From Cercis canadensis (lineage: Eukaryota > Streptophyta > Magnoliopsida > Fabales > Fabaceae), in the NCBI GenBank assembly GCA_003255065.1, contig QAOA01005277.1, positions 28,227-92,226 on the forward strand: a stretch of 64,000 bases of DNA, written 5' to 3'. The notes below the pieces were generated by a model. It was not told where the DNA came from. It ran no database searches and saw only the letters and a list, made by a program, of their open reading frames with translations. Both the position numbers and the translations under genes were made by a program. Positions 35,810 to 47,263 of this stretch are shown here, one piece after another. Every line of letters starts with the position of its first letter. The stretch's first letter is position 1.

Positions 35810-36766
35810 TTAATTTTAGAATTAGAACAATAATAAACTTGTATTGTAAGTAATAAAAAATAAATGCACCCTTCCAACAACACAAGATCTGAACCGTCAT
35901 GGTTTGAATCATTCTTTCCAAGATGTTATTACTGTGGAGCCAACAAAAGCTTCATTCACGGTGATGACTCAGGACGGTTTGGTGGAACCTGGAAAGCCGC
36001 TAATACGTCTAACTCACTGGCTATGGTATTAAGTCATAACCCTAAATTTGATGCTGGTTTACGATGGCGGGTTATGACAAGAGTAGCAGTAATAACCAGT
36101 AAATACTTTAACCCATAGGTGCTTCAATTCCAAGAAAAAAAATGTCTTTATTCTGATGTCCTCTAGTATATGGGCATAGAAAAATGACTTAAAAGCTATT
36201 GGTGTGAAAGATGATCTTAAGGATATTTTACTATCCTTGGGATCAACTTTCACACCAATGGCTTTCCAATATGTCATTTTTATATGCACAAATATTAGAA
36301 TGTAAGTAAAACATCAATGATGAAATAGAAAAAGAGAAACGGGTTCTCAACAATGAACCTTAAATGTAACAAAAGAAAACTTTTACGAAATAGAAAAATA
36401 AAAAACTTGTGGGTACATAACTAGAGTTGAAAACCCTTTTCTTGGAATTGAAGCACCTATGAGTTCAAGTATTTATAGGTTATTACTGTTACTCTTGCAA
36501 GAACCCGCCATCGTAAACTACCATAAAATTTAGGGTTACGACTTAATAGCATAGCAAGTGATTAAGACATATTAGTGGCTTTCCAGGTTCTACCAAATCG
36601 TCCTGAGTCATTGCCGTGAATGAAGCTTTTGTTGGCTCCACAGTAATGACATCTTGGAAAGAATGATTCAAACCATGACGGTTCAGATCTTGTGTTGTCG
36701 GAAGAGTGCATTTATTTTTTATTACTTACAATACAAGTTTATTATTGTTCTAATTCTAAAATTAAA
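35810..36766. repeat. large inverted repeat, arms ~330 bp
   Basis: 35810-36138 and 36437-36766 are reverse complements with roughly 92-94% identity by eye; the spacer is about 300 bp. A transcript across it would fold into a long hairpin. The left arm carries an 84-codon frame (35864-36118) with CYYCGANKSFIH, which the right arm retains in part. The arms are not the element's terminal repeats. Confidence 0.88.
36191..36266. repeat. short foldback in the loop of the inverted repeat
   Basis: Arms 36191-36225 and 36232-36266 pair with about three mismatches in the central 27 positions and a loop of about six bases. The core TTGGTGTGAAAG pairs with CTTTCACACCAA. Size and pairing resemble a small-RNA precursor, but nothing here proves processing. 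Confidence 0.7.
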
Positions 36767-37150
36767 TAGAGTCATACTAAATGCACATAACACGCGACGT
36801 ATATCGGAATAGAATAGTAAGGTTGTTGCCAAAGTTGAATGATCAATATGAATGCCAAAAACACTCTGATCGAAAATTACCATGATCATTTTTTCCTTGG
36901 AGCTCTACTTACTTAAATCAATAGTTTACAAGTCATTATGATTATGCATTATTGACAAAGAGAAAATGAAAAAATATTTTTTTATTTGAATTACGAAATT
37001 AAGAGTTTCAATTGCTTTCCAATATCCGACTATATACAACAATACCAAAAAAAAAAGGTCACATTAGTCAAACCATTCCCGATCCGAATCTGTATTCTGT
37101 TCATATGGGATTGTGGTGTCCACCATATCCGAGTCAACATAATCAGAAAA

Positions 37151-40100
37151 CTACAGATGTCGACCATCCTGCTCCGTCGTATACGAACGAACAGGCAGCA
37201 TTGGAGTCTCCTCAACTGGGCGAGGTAAATAGCAATTGATACCAGGTCCAGTAGCAGTGCCAACTGTGAGACCTAAATTCAACTGTACATCATCAGCTGA
37301 TGGGGGTGCACCCATATTACTGCCAAAGACGTTAATAAGGGTAGAACCCAGTCCTCCCATGGCACTAAGACCTAGTCCGCTCATGGCACCAAGACCCATC
37401 ATGTCAACAGTTAACTGCGGCTGCGCAAACCCGGACTGCAAGTTTTGAGGTGCTACAGACGCGGAAGCATCACCCCGCCTCTTGGAACCACGCGATAACC
37501 TAGAACGTCGATTAGACCAAGATGATCCTGACCTTAATGATGACGCCTCAGTCGAAGAGTCAACAACCGAAACACATGGAACATCAGTCCGTGGTGGGGC
37601 CCACGCTCCCTGTTGGCTGCCAACGTCAGGCGGCAACATGCCCCACTGCGCAAGCACTTGCTCCATCCCTGCTTGCATTGATGCCTGCACCGACGCCTTC
37701 ATCTGCTGCTGTAATGTAGCCCACTGCTCAGGAGTCAGAGGCGCACGGGGATGAGGACCATGGAATGTAGGAGCCTGATGTGATGGCGTATAGGGTGGAG
37801 GAATATAGGGTAGAATCTTTTGCGGTGAACACTGCTGCGGTGGACTCTGATGCAGTGGACGTTGCTGGTGTAGAGGCTGCTAGGGTGGAGATTGCTGGTG
37901 TGGACGTCTATCATGCTATAAATAACATATATTTAGTAGTTAAATAAAATTGACGCTACTTGATATAAGATGCAATAGAACACAATACACTGACCTGAAC
38001 ACCACGAGGGATGCTACGTGGACTAATCCACCATCGACTAATGCAAAGATATCACGACATGTAATCGTCTGTAACGCCCATTCCGGGTGCCAGAATAAAT
38101 AAGCTCAGTAACCGGTTATTCCACTGCCGATAGTATGGTAAATGTTCGATCATCCAATCTGTATCCTGTTTCCCCCTAATTGTACATGTCTCCAACTCAT
38201 CATTGTACAGTGGGAGAGGAGCCGAAATAGCCTGCAACCCGCCAAACTGACGCATCACTCGATCCGGGTGGTGTCCCTCTATCACATTAAATGAACAGAG
38301 AGGCACATGAGCTATCTATATCTGACGTCCAGCAGTACAAAATTTTGGCAACTGGAAGTTTAGATACGGCTGCCACGCAACCTGTACGTTGAAAAAATAT
38401 TAATTAAAATTTGTAAGCATGCAAATTCTATATTTACTCAATAATAAAATAATTACAAATATTTAGGATTCACCCACCTCATCATTGTCAAGTCGATCAA
38501 AAGCTCGGCGATAGCCACATGGTTTCTAGTGACGCCGAACATGTGATCATAACTCAGACGAGGTCGCCACCTAATATATAATTTAAAATTATAATTAGAT
38601 CTAACAGGAAATACTTATGTATTTCAAAAAATTAAATTAATTGTACTAACCTGCTGGCGACTGGTTCTATAAAAGGCATAGGGGCAACTGGGGGGACGGA
38701 GACACTGTAGGGAATTTCTCATATGCCCATGCTTGTAGGAGGACTAAGCACCCTCCAACATCCATGGAACGGCCGAGAGCAAAATTGCACAAGGTTCGGT
38801 ACAATTGAGGAAGTACAGTAAAACCCCAACTACGTCTGCCAGCTACATCGAAGTCATCTAGTAACTGAAGGTACATCAGGTTCACAAAATTTCCAGTAGT
38901 ATCTGGGATAAGCCAGCAGCCAATCAACTGAAGAATATATGCCCTAGAATAACACTCTAGTACACGTGAGGACGCATCATGTGGGCATACACGGAATGTG
39001 GCCCTCAACCACGACAAACGAATACGAGATCCAGAAATGGCATTCTGCGTAGGTGCCACTCCTAATAAACGTATAATCTGATCGTGCCATGCCGGATAGA
39101 AGCTCCGTCCACCAACAACAGTACCATCTACTCTGACTCCTAATAAAATCTCTACGTCTTGGATAGTTACTGTACACTCTCCGAAGGGCATGTGGAACGT
39201 ATGTGTCTCTGGACGTCACCACTCCACCAATGCAGATAAGAAATGTACGTCTACTTGCATAGGCTTAATATGATAAACTGCACCAAATCCTGCTCTCAGT
39301 AGATATGGGATCAATCTCTGATCTGGGGATCAATCCTATGAGAACGAGGGCGAAGCAGTCTCGGTCCTTAACATAAACAAAAATAACATTTATAAAAACA
39401 ATTAAATAGAGTTTAAACAAACAACCATAAAACTTATGGCATTAAACCCTAAATTGTAGACCAAAATCTCATACCTTATTCTTTAAACCCTTAATCATAA
39501 ATAATAAACCTCATATCCTAATCCCTAAAATTTAACTCATCCTAAATCCTAACCTTTAATCCCGAACCCCTAAACCATAATCTCGTAACCCTAAACCCCA
39601 AACTCAAATTGCTACTCACAAACCCTAACTATTAAACCCGAAGTGTTAAACCCATAAATGCAAACTTTTAACCCCAAATCCTAAATCTAAACTTCTAACC
39701 CCATACTAAAATGCTAAACCAGAATATACGAAGTCAAACCCTTAAAACCCTAAACCCTAATCTCTAAATCATAATCTCTGAACCTTAAACAACAAACCCT
39801 AATCCTTTAACCCTAAACACCAAACCCCAACCTCTAATCTCAAAAACCAAATATTAAACCCTGAACCCTAAATTATGAAATCATAATCGTAACCTATAAC
39901 TTCATTCTCGAACAACCAAATTCTAAATCTCAAACCTTAAATTCTCAACCCCAAACCATAATCCAAAAATCCTAACTCCAAACCCCAAACTATAATTCCG
40001 AAAGCCAAATATCAAACCTTAAATCTTAAACCCTAAAATTAAAAAGTTACCCTAAACATCAAAACTCATTAAATTATGCCTAAACCCTAAACTCACAAAA

Positions 40101-40910
40101 TTAATCCCTTAAGCTTAAATCTAAAAATCTTAACACAAACCCTAATTATATTCTCAAACCCTAAACCTTATACCCTCCATTTCAAAAACCTAATTCCAAT
40201 TCATAAACCTAAAAAATATGGAACCCTAAATGTGAACCCCAAATCTCTAACTTTATATCTAAAACCTCAAACCCCATACAGTAATATGAAACCTAACAAC
40301 TTAAACCCTAAATTAAATTATCAAATCTAAAACTCCAACCCTCAAATTTTAATTCTCAACATCTTAATCTTAACAAAAAATCATAAACATCGAATATTAA
40401 ACCCCAACTCCTTACCCATGCCCATTAAATTACAAAAAATAAAATTTAACCATAAACTCTAAATCACAAATTAAATATAACTACTTAGCTAATTTAATAA
40501 TTCTTAACAAAACATTTAAACTAACACATTTATTTACAAAGTTTAACAATAACTGTTGAAAACGTAAATTAATAATTTAATTATACAAATTTAATATATA
40601 CTACTAAAACATTTAAATTAATACATTAATACAAAATTTTAACTTAAAATAGCACTAACACAAATTAAAACAAATATTTAAACAAAATTCTAAACTAATA
40701 ATTTAACTCTATTAATTTAATAATTACAAATAAAAAAAATAATCAAGACAAATTTCTAACAGTTTTAATTAAACAAATCTAAACTAAAAAGATTAAATTT
40801 AAATTTATACTAACCTCATTGTCCTATACTTCAGTAGAAATATGTACCAGTTGTAAAGTTAGCACAGACAAATCTATTGGTCCCGGTCTAATTTCTTCAA
40901 GATTAGCCAT
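37151..40910 (-). pseudogene. plant mobile domain (PMD) gene of the MULE, five exons, decayed
   Basis: The gene encodes a PMD protein (the MAIN/MAIL-type aminotransferase-like domain, found both in host genes and in transposons). Exons on the - strand with GT-AG borders: 40910-40815 (MANLEEIRPGPIDLSVLTLQ), 39366-38651, 38570-38478, 38382-37995 and 37915-37151. Exon 2 holds most of the domain: PYLLRAGFGAVYHI, THTFHMPFGECTVTIQDVE, GSRIRLSWLRATF and SRAYILQLIGCWLIPD. Exon 4 has VPLCSFNVIEGHHPDRVMRQ. The last exon gives a Gln/Pro-rich and Ser-rich tail. At least four in-frame stops and a frame change near 38700 show decay, although all splice borders remain. It converges with the transposase gene. 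The large first intron is filled with telomere-like sequence. Confidence 0.85.
39420..40420 (-). repeat. long degenerate telomere-like tract in intron 1 of the PMD gene
   Basis: About 1 kb of irregular AACCCTAAA, ACCCTAA and AAACCCC units on the + strand, so the gene's sense strand is TTTAGGG-like. It ends about 60 bp upstream of exon 2. It is more decayed toward 40400 and grades into plain A+T-rich sequence up to 40812. Confidence 0.85.
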
Positions 40911-40929
40911 TTATTTAATTGTTAAGTGA

Positions 40930-41140
40930 ATGATTAAAGGGGATATGAGTGAAGAATGTGAGAAGGGAAAAACTTTGAGCAGGAGATGGGAGGAGAAAGC
41001 TTTCGGAGATGGGAGAAAGAGGATGAAGGGAAGGGGTCGAGGGGAGGGGGAAGATAGAGGGCTCGGACAGGGGGGATTGAGGGGATGGGGAATAGGGAGT
41101 CAACCATGGGGAATAGGCACACCTGACAACCTTTGGAAAT
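40930..41140 (-). promoter_or_regulatory. pyrimidine-rich 5' region of the PMD gene
   Basis: The + strand is strongly purine-rich (GA-type, 40930-41100), so the PMD sense strand is CT-rich directly upstream of its ATG at 40910. Such tracts are common in plant 5' untranslated regions and core promoters. No clear TATA box is visible. Confidence 0.4.
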
Positions 41141-41329
41141 CATGAAAATGCTCTAGCATTTTTTGATGAAAAACGCGTTTTCCAACCATGTCTTATGAAG
41201 GAAACGCAGCTTACATATGCGTTTTTGACATAGAAAATGCAACAGCATTTTCTGTTTCCCAATGTTGGCCTTTTGACTCTTTCAGCGTTTTTGATAAAAC
41301 GAGTATTGCTTCAGCGTTTTCATCACATC

Positions 41330-41487
41330 GTTTTCTAATGAAAATGTGCATGTGTTTAGCATTTTTTTACAGAAAACGATTATGCGTGTATTGAGCAAAA
41401 AAATGAGACCCATTTTCGTATATACTTTTAAAACTAATCTATTTTGGTATTTATTTTACAAAAACGTATTATTTAAAAAAATTTGCC
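41330..41487 (-). repeat. right terminal inverted repeat of the MULE
   Basis: Inverted match to 29731-29862 with a short insertion. It ends AAAAAATTTGCC and is followed by the second AAACAGAAC. Confidence 0.88.
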
Positions 41488-43364
41488 AAACAGAACACTA
41501 CCAGAATCAACTAACAATTTCACAGTGCAAATAAAACAACCAGTTTCAAATTAAAACTAGGAGCAAATGAGAAATGAGAAAGATATGAAATTTATGCCTA
41601 TGTAAGATGTATCTTAGGGTTCTAAAGAAATAAGAACCATGTAATTTAGAGTTGTAAAACTCAAGTTATGGTCAAAAGACCGGACACTGCTAGTGTTTGA
41701 CTGACAGGTCCGAGAATGACCATTTAAAAACCCAATTTGATAATCACTATCCCAAATGGCCAATTTGAATTCAAGCATGACAAAAGTCAAAAATTAAGAC
41801 CCAAAATAAAAAAATGGAGACAAAGGGTAAACAAGATATAAAATGATAAATCAAGTAAAATCAACACAAAAATGAAAGGGTTCAAGTGGGGAATTTTTGT
41901 AAATCAAATTGAATCAACAAGAAAAAGAGTCTAAGTGAAATGAGACTCATGGAATCAAAATGAAATGGAGGCATTCAAGAGGGAAACTAAGAAAAACATG
42001 CACTTCACATGGATTCAAACAAATACCAACAACAAAATGGCAAGAAATCAAACAAGGAGTGAAGGTTACCTAGTGTTCTTCAAGAAAACTCCTCTTCCTT
42101 GCTCAAAAGTGTAGAACCCACTCCAAGAAGCTCAAACCACTCCTGATTTCGTGTTTTTCTCTCTAAAAATATGAAGAACACTCAACTTTTCTCTCAATTT
42201 TCCTCTCTTTAATCTTTTTTTTTTTTCAAATCCTCTCTCTTCTTTTTGTTTTCACCTTTTGAGCATCTTATTTTTTTTGACAGGTTCTCTCATCTTTTTT
42301 TGTTTTCCTCTTAAGCAATCAGCCCTCTCAACTTGGAGAGCAAGTTCGGGGTAGTTTGGTCCTTTCCTCCCTTTTGCACCATCCTCCCACTTTCCTATAC
42401 CCTTGCCATGTGAAAAAATCCAATAATTCTTCCCCAAAATGCCCTAGGAAAATTACACACTTTAGCCCCTCCAATTTGTATTTTTATTTCATGCAAAAAT
42501 AAGTTTAAGAAGCGCCCCATTAGCAATTTTCCCAAAATTGCCTTGCATAAGCAACTTCCATGAAGCTTCTTTGAGGCTAGATCTTTTCACTTTTGCTTGA
42601 AAATATTCCTTGAACCCTAGCTGGCCTCCTTTCAGATTTTTAATCATATTAATCCTATTTTTTGTTGAAATAAAACAAGAAACCCTAAAAGGGAGCTTCT
42701 TGGCACTTGCAAGGCATATGCAACATCATTTCTCTTGATATTTTGCCAAAACCCTAATGAAACCCTTCTCCCTTAGTTTGGCCAAAAATAACCTCCAGAA
42801 TTCCTATAGAGTTATTTTATTTTTTATTAAAATAAAAAACCATAAAAACCTAATGGGTCAATTGGGCCAAATTAGGTCAAAGTGAGCCTAAAAGGTGAGC
42901 CCTAAGTTGTTCCAATTAGACCCAAATAAAACCTCAAACATATTAAATAGTCTAGTAATAATTTTTCATTTATTTGGACCAAAACATTTGGAAAACAAAA
43001 ATCGAGCAGACCCAAAGGCTCATAAACTACAGTTTTAGCAAAACGGGTCAAGCCCAAAACATGGGTTTTGACCCAAAATCACTAAAAGCCTAAAAAATTA
43101 TAATCTTTATGTCCAAACAAAGTTTTTGAAGAAAATCAAATGGACCAAGAGGCCCCAAACTCAAATTTATAGAAAACAAGTCAAATGGCCTCCTAACTTG
43201 AGTTAAAATGAAGTAGGTCAATGCCTATAGACCAAAACTTTGATCCAATAGCTAAAAGATGCCTTAAAGACCTTAAAATCAGATTTCCCACTTAAAAAAA
43301 ATAATTAAAAATAATTTTTTTGAAAAACATGTAACACCCCCCCGACAAAAATACGGTATCTACA
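41488..43364 (-). mobile_element. Gypsy-type LTR relic, right part (split by the MULE)
   Basis: Continuation of 29280-29730. On the - strand it begins TGTAGATACCGTATTTTTGT at 43364, a form common for plant Gypsy LTR starts, and reads on toward the MULE. The full relic is about 2.3 kb. I see no coding parts, so a solo LTR or an LTR fragment is most likely. The family is not certain. Confidence 0.6.
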
Positions 43365-45640
43365 CCACCAGAGGCGAAATCCCAGGCTATACAACATTAA
43401 GGACATGATTTAGGTAATTTTTGGATAGTTTGAGACTTTCAAGCCAACATATGCATACTATATCCCTAGTTTACCCCATTGAGCTTAAATGAACATTTTC
43501 TTGATCACCCACAAGCTTACTTAGCCCTTAATATTTTTTCCCAATTTTTTTCCTTCACCCAAAGCATGTGATCATTCCAAGAAAAATAGTTAAGAGCTAT
43601 AGAGATATTTGGGAGGATTGAAGGAGTTGAGAAAAGTAGTTTGATGCTTCTTTGCTTAGAAAAGAAAAAGAGAAATGAAAGAATTGAAAGAAAAAAGAAA
43701 AGAAAATGGAATTCTAAACCCCTTGTTCATTAAATGAAAAAATAAGCTTGGGGTGTAGACATTTAAGTCAAAGCAAGGAAAGCAAAAGAAGCACAAACTA
43801 ATGAAAGAAAAGAAAGGAAACAAAAGTGAATAATGAGTAAAAAAGTTGAAAATAAGTGAGGGAAAGATAAATTGAAATGTTAGAACTCTTAGCATAGATT
43901 TGTTATGTGTTATGGGTGATTTTAGCTTTATTGATATACATTATCCTACCTTAGCCTTAACCATACAATACAAGATTAATGAAACCCTATTGATCTTTGA
44001 TGTAGTGAGTAGCCTACATTAGTGGAGAGTGGAATGAAAAGCAAGCATTTGGAATTCTCTAATTCATACATTTAGAAGTTAATTTTCATGTGCTAGTGTG
44101 TATAAATTTAACTAAATTGCAAGGAGTTCAGTGAAAAAAGCCACACACACACATTCAGGGAGTTATGAGTAAGGTGAATATTATACTTGGATTGAAATTC
44201 CACACATTCTTGATGTATTGAGTTTTCTCTGAGCTATGATTATTTGTATCCTTGTGGTCTCCTTGGTTACTAAATTTTTGTTATCACTCATGTTTTTAAT
44301 TTTTATTAGTGTTGTTAGTTTAATTATTTGTTTTGCTCAAGGACTAGCAAAATGCTAAGTTTGGGGTATTTGATGAGTGGATTTTATGTCCATGAATTAT
44401 ATATTTTTTGCTTAATATTTAGTTGATTTTTGAGTGATTTAGTAGTTTTAATTGATTGATTTTGTGTTTATTTTGTAGAAAATGCAAATATTACAATTGA
44501 GGATGATTCGAACATGTTTAATGGTTGAAAAGATGAGAATTTAGTGTCATGGTTGAAGCCTGGGCACCTACGCGCCCAATCAGAGGGCCTAGGCACCCAA
44601 ATTGTTGTACCTAGCTGAAAGGTAAAGGCCTAGGCGCCAGGGATCTGCCATGTACAATTTTTCATTAGTTTTCCTACTTGTTGTAGGTTTTGAGCCCCAA
44701 AATGATTTCTAATGTAATTAGACTTCCTATGAACTATTAATATGTGATTTTAGGACTAGATTAGGGTTCCCAATTAGTTCCCAAGTGCATTCCTAATGGG
44801 TTCCACATTCTCATAAGTGGAGGATTGAAGGAGGGAGATCAAAGGCGTGAGGAAGGAGACGGCGACAAATCTAGCTTCCCAATCAGATTTTCTTCTTCTA
44901 CTCTCTTTCACTTATGTTTAGATTTATCATTAGCATGTTTTTATCTTTGATCATGAACATTCTCTTTCTAGGGCTACAATGTAGCCTAACTATGAATGGT
45001 TGTATTGTCTTATAGTAATTAATCTATGGGTTTTCTTCTCTAATTGAGTGTTCTATTCTACTCTTAATACTTCTAATTAACTGGCCACTAGTTAGATGAT
45101 TTGTTAATCATAAAAGAAACCAAGAGAGGAATTATGTGTCTAGTTCATTGGATAGAATACCATAGATTGCATGTAGGATAAATATATACTTGCACAGTTT
45201 GTATAGTTGCTACAAGGGATCCATAAAATTGAATGAATTTTTTGGTTATTCGTAATTTACATAGAGATATAGTGGGTTCATAACTTGGGAATATTTTCAT
45301 TAGACCTCGAGAGATACTAGTGAATAGTATAGGGAATCTCGGCTATCTATTAGTAATATTTTCTAGATTAAGGATATAGGTAATACAACCTGGATTAGTT
45401 ATGGTGAAATTGGAAACCCTAGGCTTTCTCTTCTAATTAATTCATGATTTTTATCTATTTTACTTTGTTTTCAATTTATTTAAGATTAGTCTTGAATTTC
45501 TCCTGAATCGATTGATCAAATAAAGTTGGGAATAACCAAATTTCGATAGTTAATAGTTTTAATCCTTGAGGGACAATCTTTACTCTCATTTTATTACTTG
45601 TAAGACAATAGCGTACACTTGTGCTCCGTTTTATCACACA
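43365..45640 (+). mobile_element. 3' end of a Gypsy element, probably Athila group (broken fossil)
   Basis: 43365-44370 resembles the noncoding 3' region of Athila-group elements and ends with a polypurine tract (AAGTTTGGGGTATT) directly before an LTR that begins TGATGAGTGG. No polymerase genes are present. The left side is cut at 43365. Confidence 0.65.
44371..45640 (+). repeat. LTR of the Gypsy 3' end at 43365-45640
   Basis: Starts TGATGAGTGG after the polypurine tract and ends at about TATCACACA near 45640. Length about 1.27 kb. The exact 3' end is uncertain by a few bases because no partner LTR is in the window. Confidence 0.6.
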
Positions 45641-46076
45641 ACAACTGATATAAAAAATCTATAAATTATCTTGTCAACTACATGATTTGCTTGAAGACAC
45701 ATTTTATAGTGGGCAAAATATTTTAACCTATTTAGTCCACTTCTATTCTTCAAGTTCAATCTAATGAGGCTCTAACCCTGATACATCACACCTTAGGCCC
45801 TATTGTACATTACACCATTGGAATATATTAAAAAATTGCATATTATTCATAATCTGTTTATTCATGCACTATTAGTATATAAATATTTTATATTAACTAC
45901 CAATACATTTATTTATAACAATATACTAACATCATTTACCCTATAAATCACATAAAAATTTATGTATAATCTCAAAAAATAAATACCTCATATTATCTAA
46001 TTTAACTACACATACCACAAATCATGAACTTTAAAGCATTGTAAACAATATCGCAAAATAAAAATAATTTAACACA
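45641..46076. other. A+T-rich spacer
   Basis: No gene or recognised repeat. The start of the next repeat family is not sharply marked. Confidence 0.3.
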
Positions 46077-46890
46077 CTTTAATAAACATTTTAACCATAT
46101 ATTAAATGAAAAACCTTTAACACGCTTGAATACTCATACAGTCTACACCAATCATCCTACATAGATTTGACAAATGCTTAAAAAGTTTTCTTCACATAAT
46201 GCACGAAGTGCATGAGTATCTGTCAAATCTATGTGGGATAACTTGTGTCGAGTGTATGAATATTTATGAAATTTAATTACAACAACATTGACAGATACTT
46301 CAACAGCATTGTTCACATAATGTTGGAAGTGCAATAGCGATCAAAATTTCAAGACACCATAAGGACAATTTTGATCGCTATGCACATCCAACATTATATG
46401 AAAAAACTCTTAAACCATGTGCCAAATTTATGAATACTATATATTAAAAAATTTTAAAATATGGTATTAAAAAAAGTTAATTACTAAAATGAACAATATA
46501 TTAACACACTTTAAAAAACACTTTAACCATATATTATATGAAAAAACTTTAACACACCTGAATACTCATACAGTCTACACCAGCATCCTAGAGAGATTTA
46601 ACAAATGCTTAAAATGTTTTCTTCACATAATGCAAGAAGTGTATGAGTATCTATTGAATCTATATGGGATAACTTGTGTAGAGTGTATGAGTATTCATCA
46701 TATTTGATTACAACAACATTGTTCACATAATGCAAGAAGTGCACTAGCAATCAAAATTTCAACATACCAGAAGGACAATTTTGATCGCTATGCATGTCCA
46801 GCATTGTTTGAAAAAACTCCTAAACCATGTGCCAAATTTGTGAATACTATATACTAAAAAATTTAAAAATACGGTATTAATGAAAGTTAT
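46077..46890. repeat. tandem pair of ~425-bp units, each with nested foldbacks
   Basis: Units at about 46077-46475 and 46502-46890 share order and sequence with roughly 85-90% identity. Each contains two palindromes. In the first unit the arms around CATAGATTTGACA (46158-46170) and TGTCAAATCTATG (46222-46234) pair; a second foldback lies at 46316-46400. A third, poorer partial unit seems to follow near 47080-47130. Confidence 0.75.
46316..46400. repeat. strong foldback in the first unit
   Basis: Arms of about 33 bases pair nearly perfectly; the core AGCGATCAAAATT pairs with AATTTTGATCGCT around an 18-base loop. The equivalent at about 46715-46805 in the second unit is less well paired. Confidence 0.75.
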
Positions 46891-47263
46891 TTACTAAAAC
46901 GAATAATATATATACTACAAATACGATATTAATACAAGTTTGCAAACTTGTATTATTTAGGTCAATTTGCCCATATATTATTTAATTTAACTACACATAC
47001 CATAAATTATGCATTTTAAAACATTTTAAACAAGATTGCATAACAAAATTAACTTAACGCACTTTAAAACATGAGTCAAAATCAACACACTTTAATAAAC
47101 ACTTTCACCATATATTATATGAAAACAAAATTAACACACCTTAAAAATGACTAATAGATGAATTCTTTGCCTTCTCACCTCTATTGATTTCGTACAACAA
47201 ACTCCCTCGTTGCCAATTTCTCTCTAATTTCTCAGAAGCAAGTCTTATAACTCACCACAGCTA
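46891..47263. other. A+T-rich spacer before the Copia element
   Basis: Contains fragments similar to the units at 46077-46890. No gene seen. Confidence 0.3.

Larger units (their letters stand above)
29731..41487. mobile_element. Mutator-like element (MULE) with transposase and plant mobile domain gene
   Basis: The element is 11,757 bp. It begins GGCAAATTTTTT and ends AAAAAATTTGCC, and the flanking 9-mers are identical (AAACAGAAC at 29722-29730 and 41488-41496). The transposase gene reads inward from the left on the + strand, and a PMD gene reads inward from the right on the - strand. Between them are unrecognised ORFs, a LINE-like fragment and a large inverted repeat. The perfect target duplication argues for a fairly recent insertion, yet both genes are decayed, so the copy was probably mobilised by an active relative. 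Confidence 0.93.

Noticed and set aside
37236-37754. Forward-strand ORFs over the PMD last exon
   Set aside because: They are shadows of the - strand exon 37915-37151, whose frame continues a gene with five GT-AG bordered exons.
39420-40420. A real chromosome-end or interstitial telomere array
   Set aside because: Units are irregular and decayed, and the block is confined to an intron between PMD exons inside a MULE.
40915-41145. Three overlapping ORFs in the GA-rich stretch
   Set aside because: All are products of the purine-rich 5' region of the PMD gene and have low-complexity translations.
43656-43895. Phe/Ser-rich reverse-strand ORF
   Set aside because: It is a low-complexity shadow of A/G-rich noncoding Gypsy 3' sequence.
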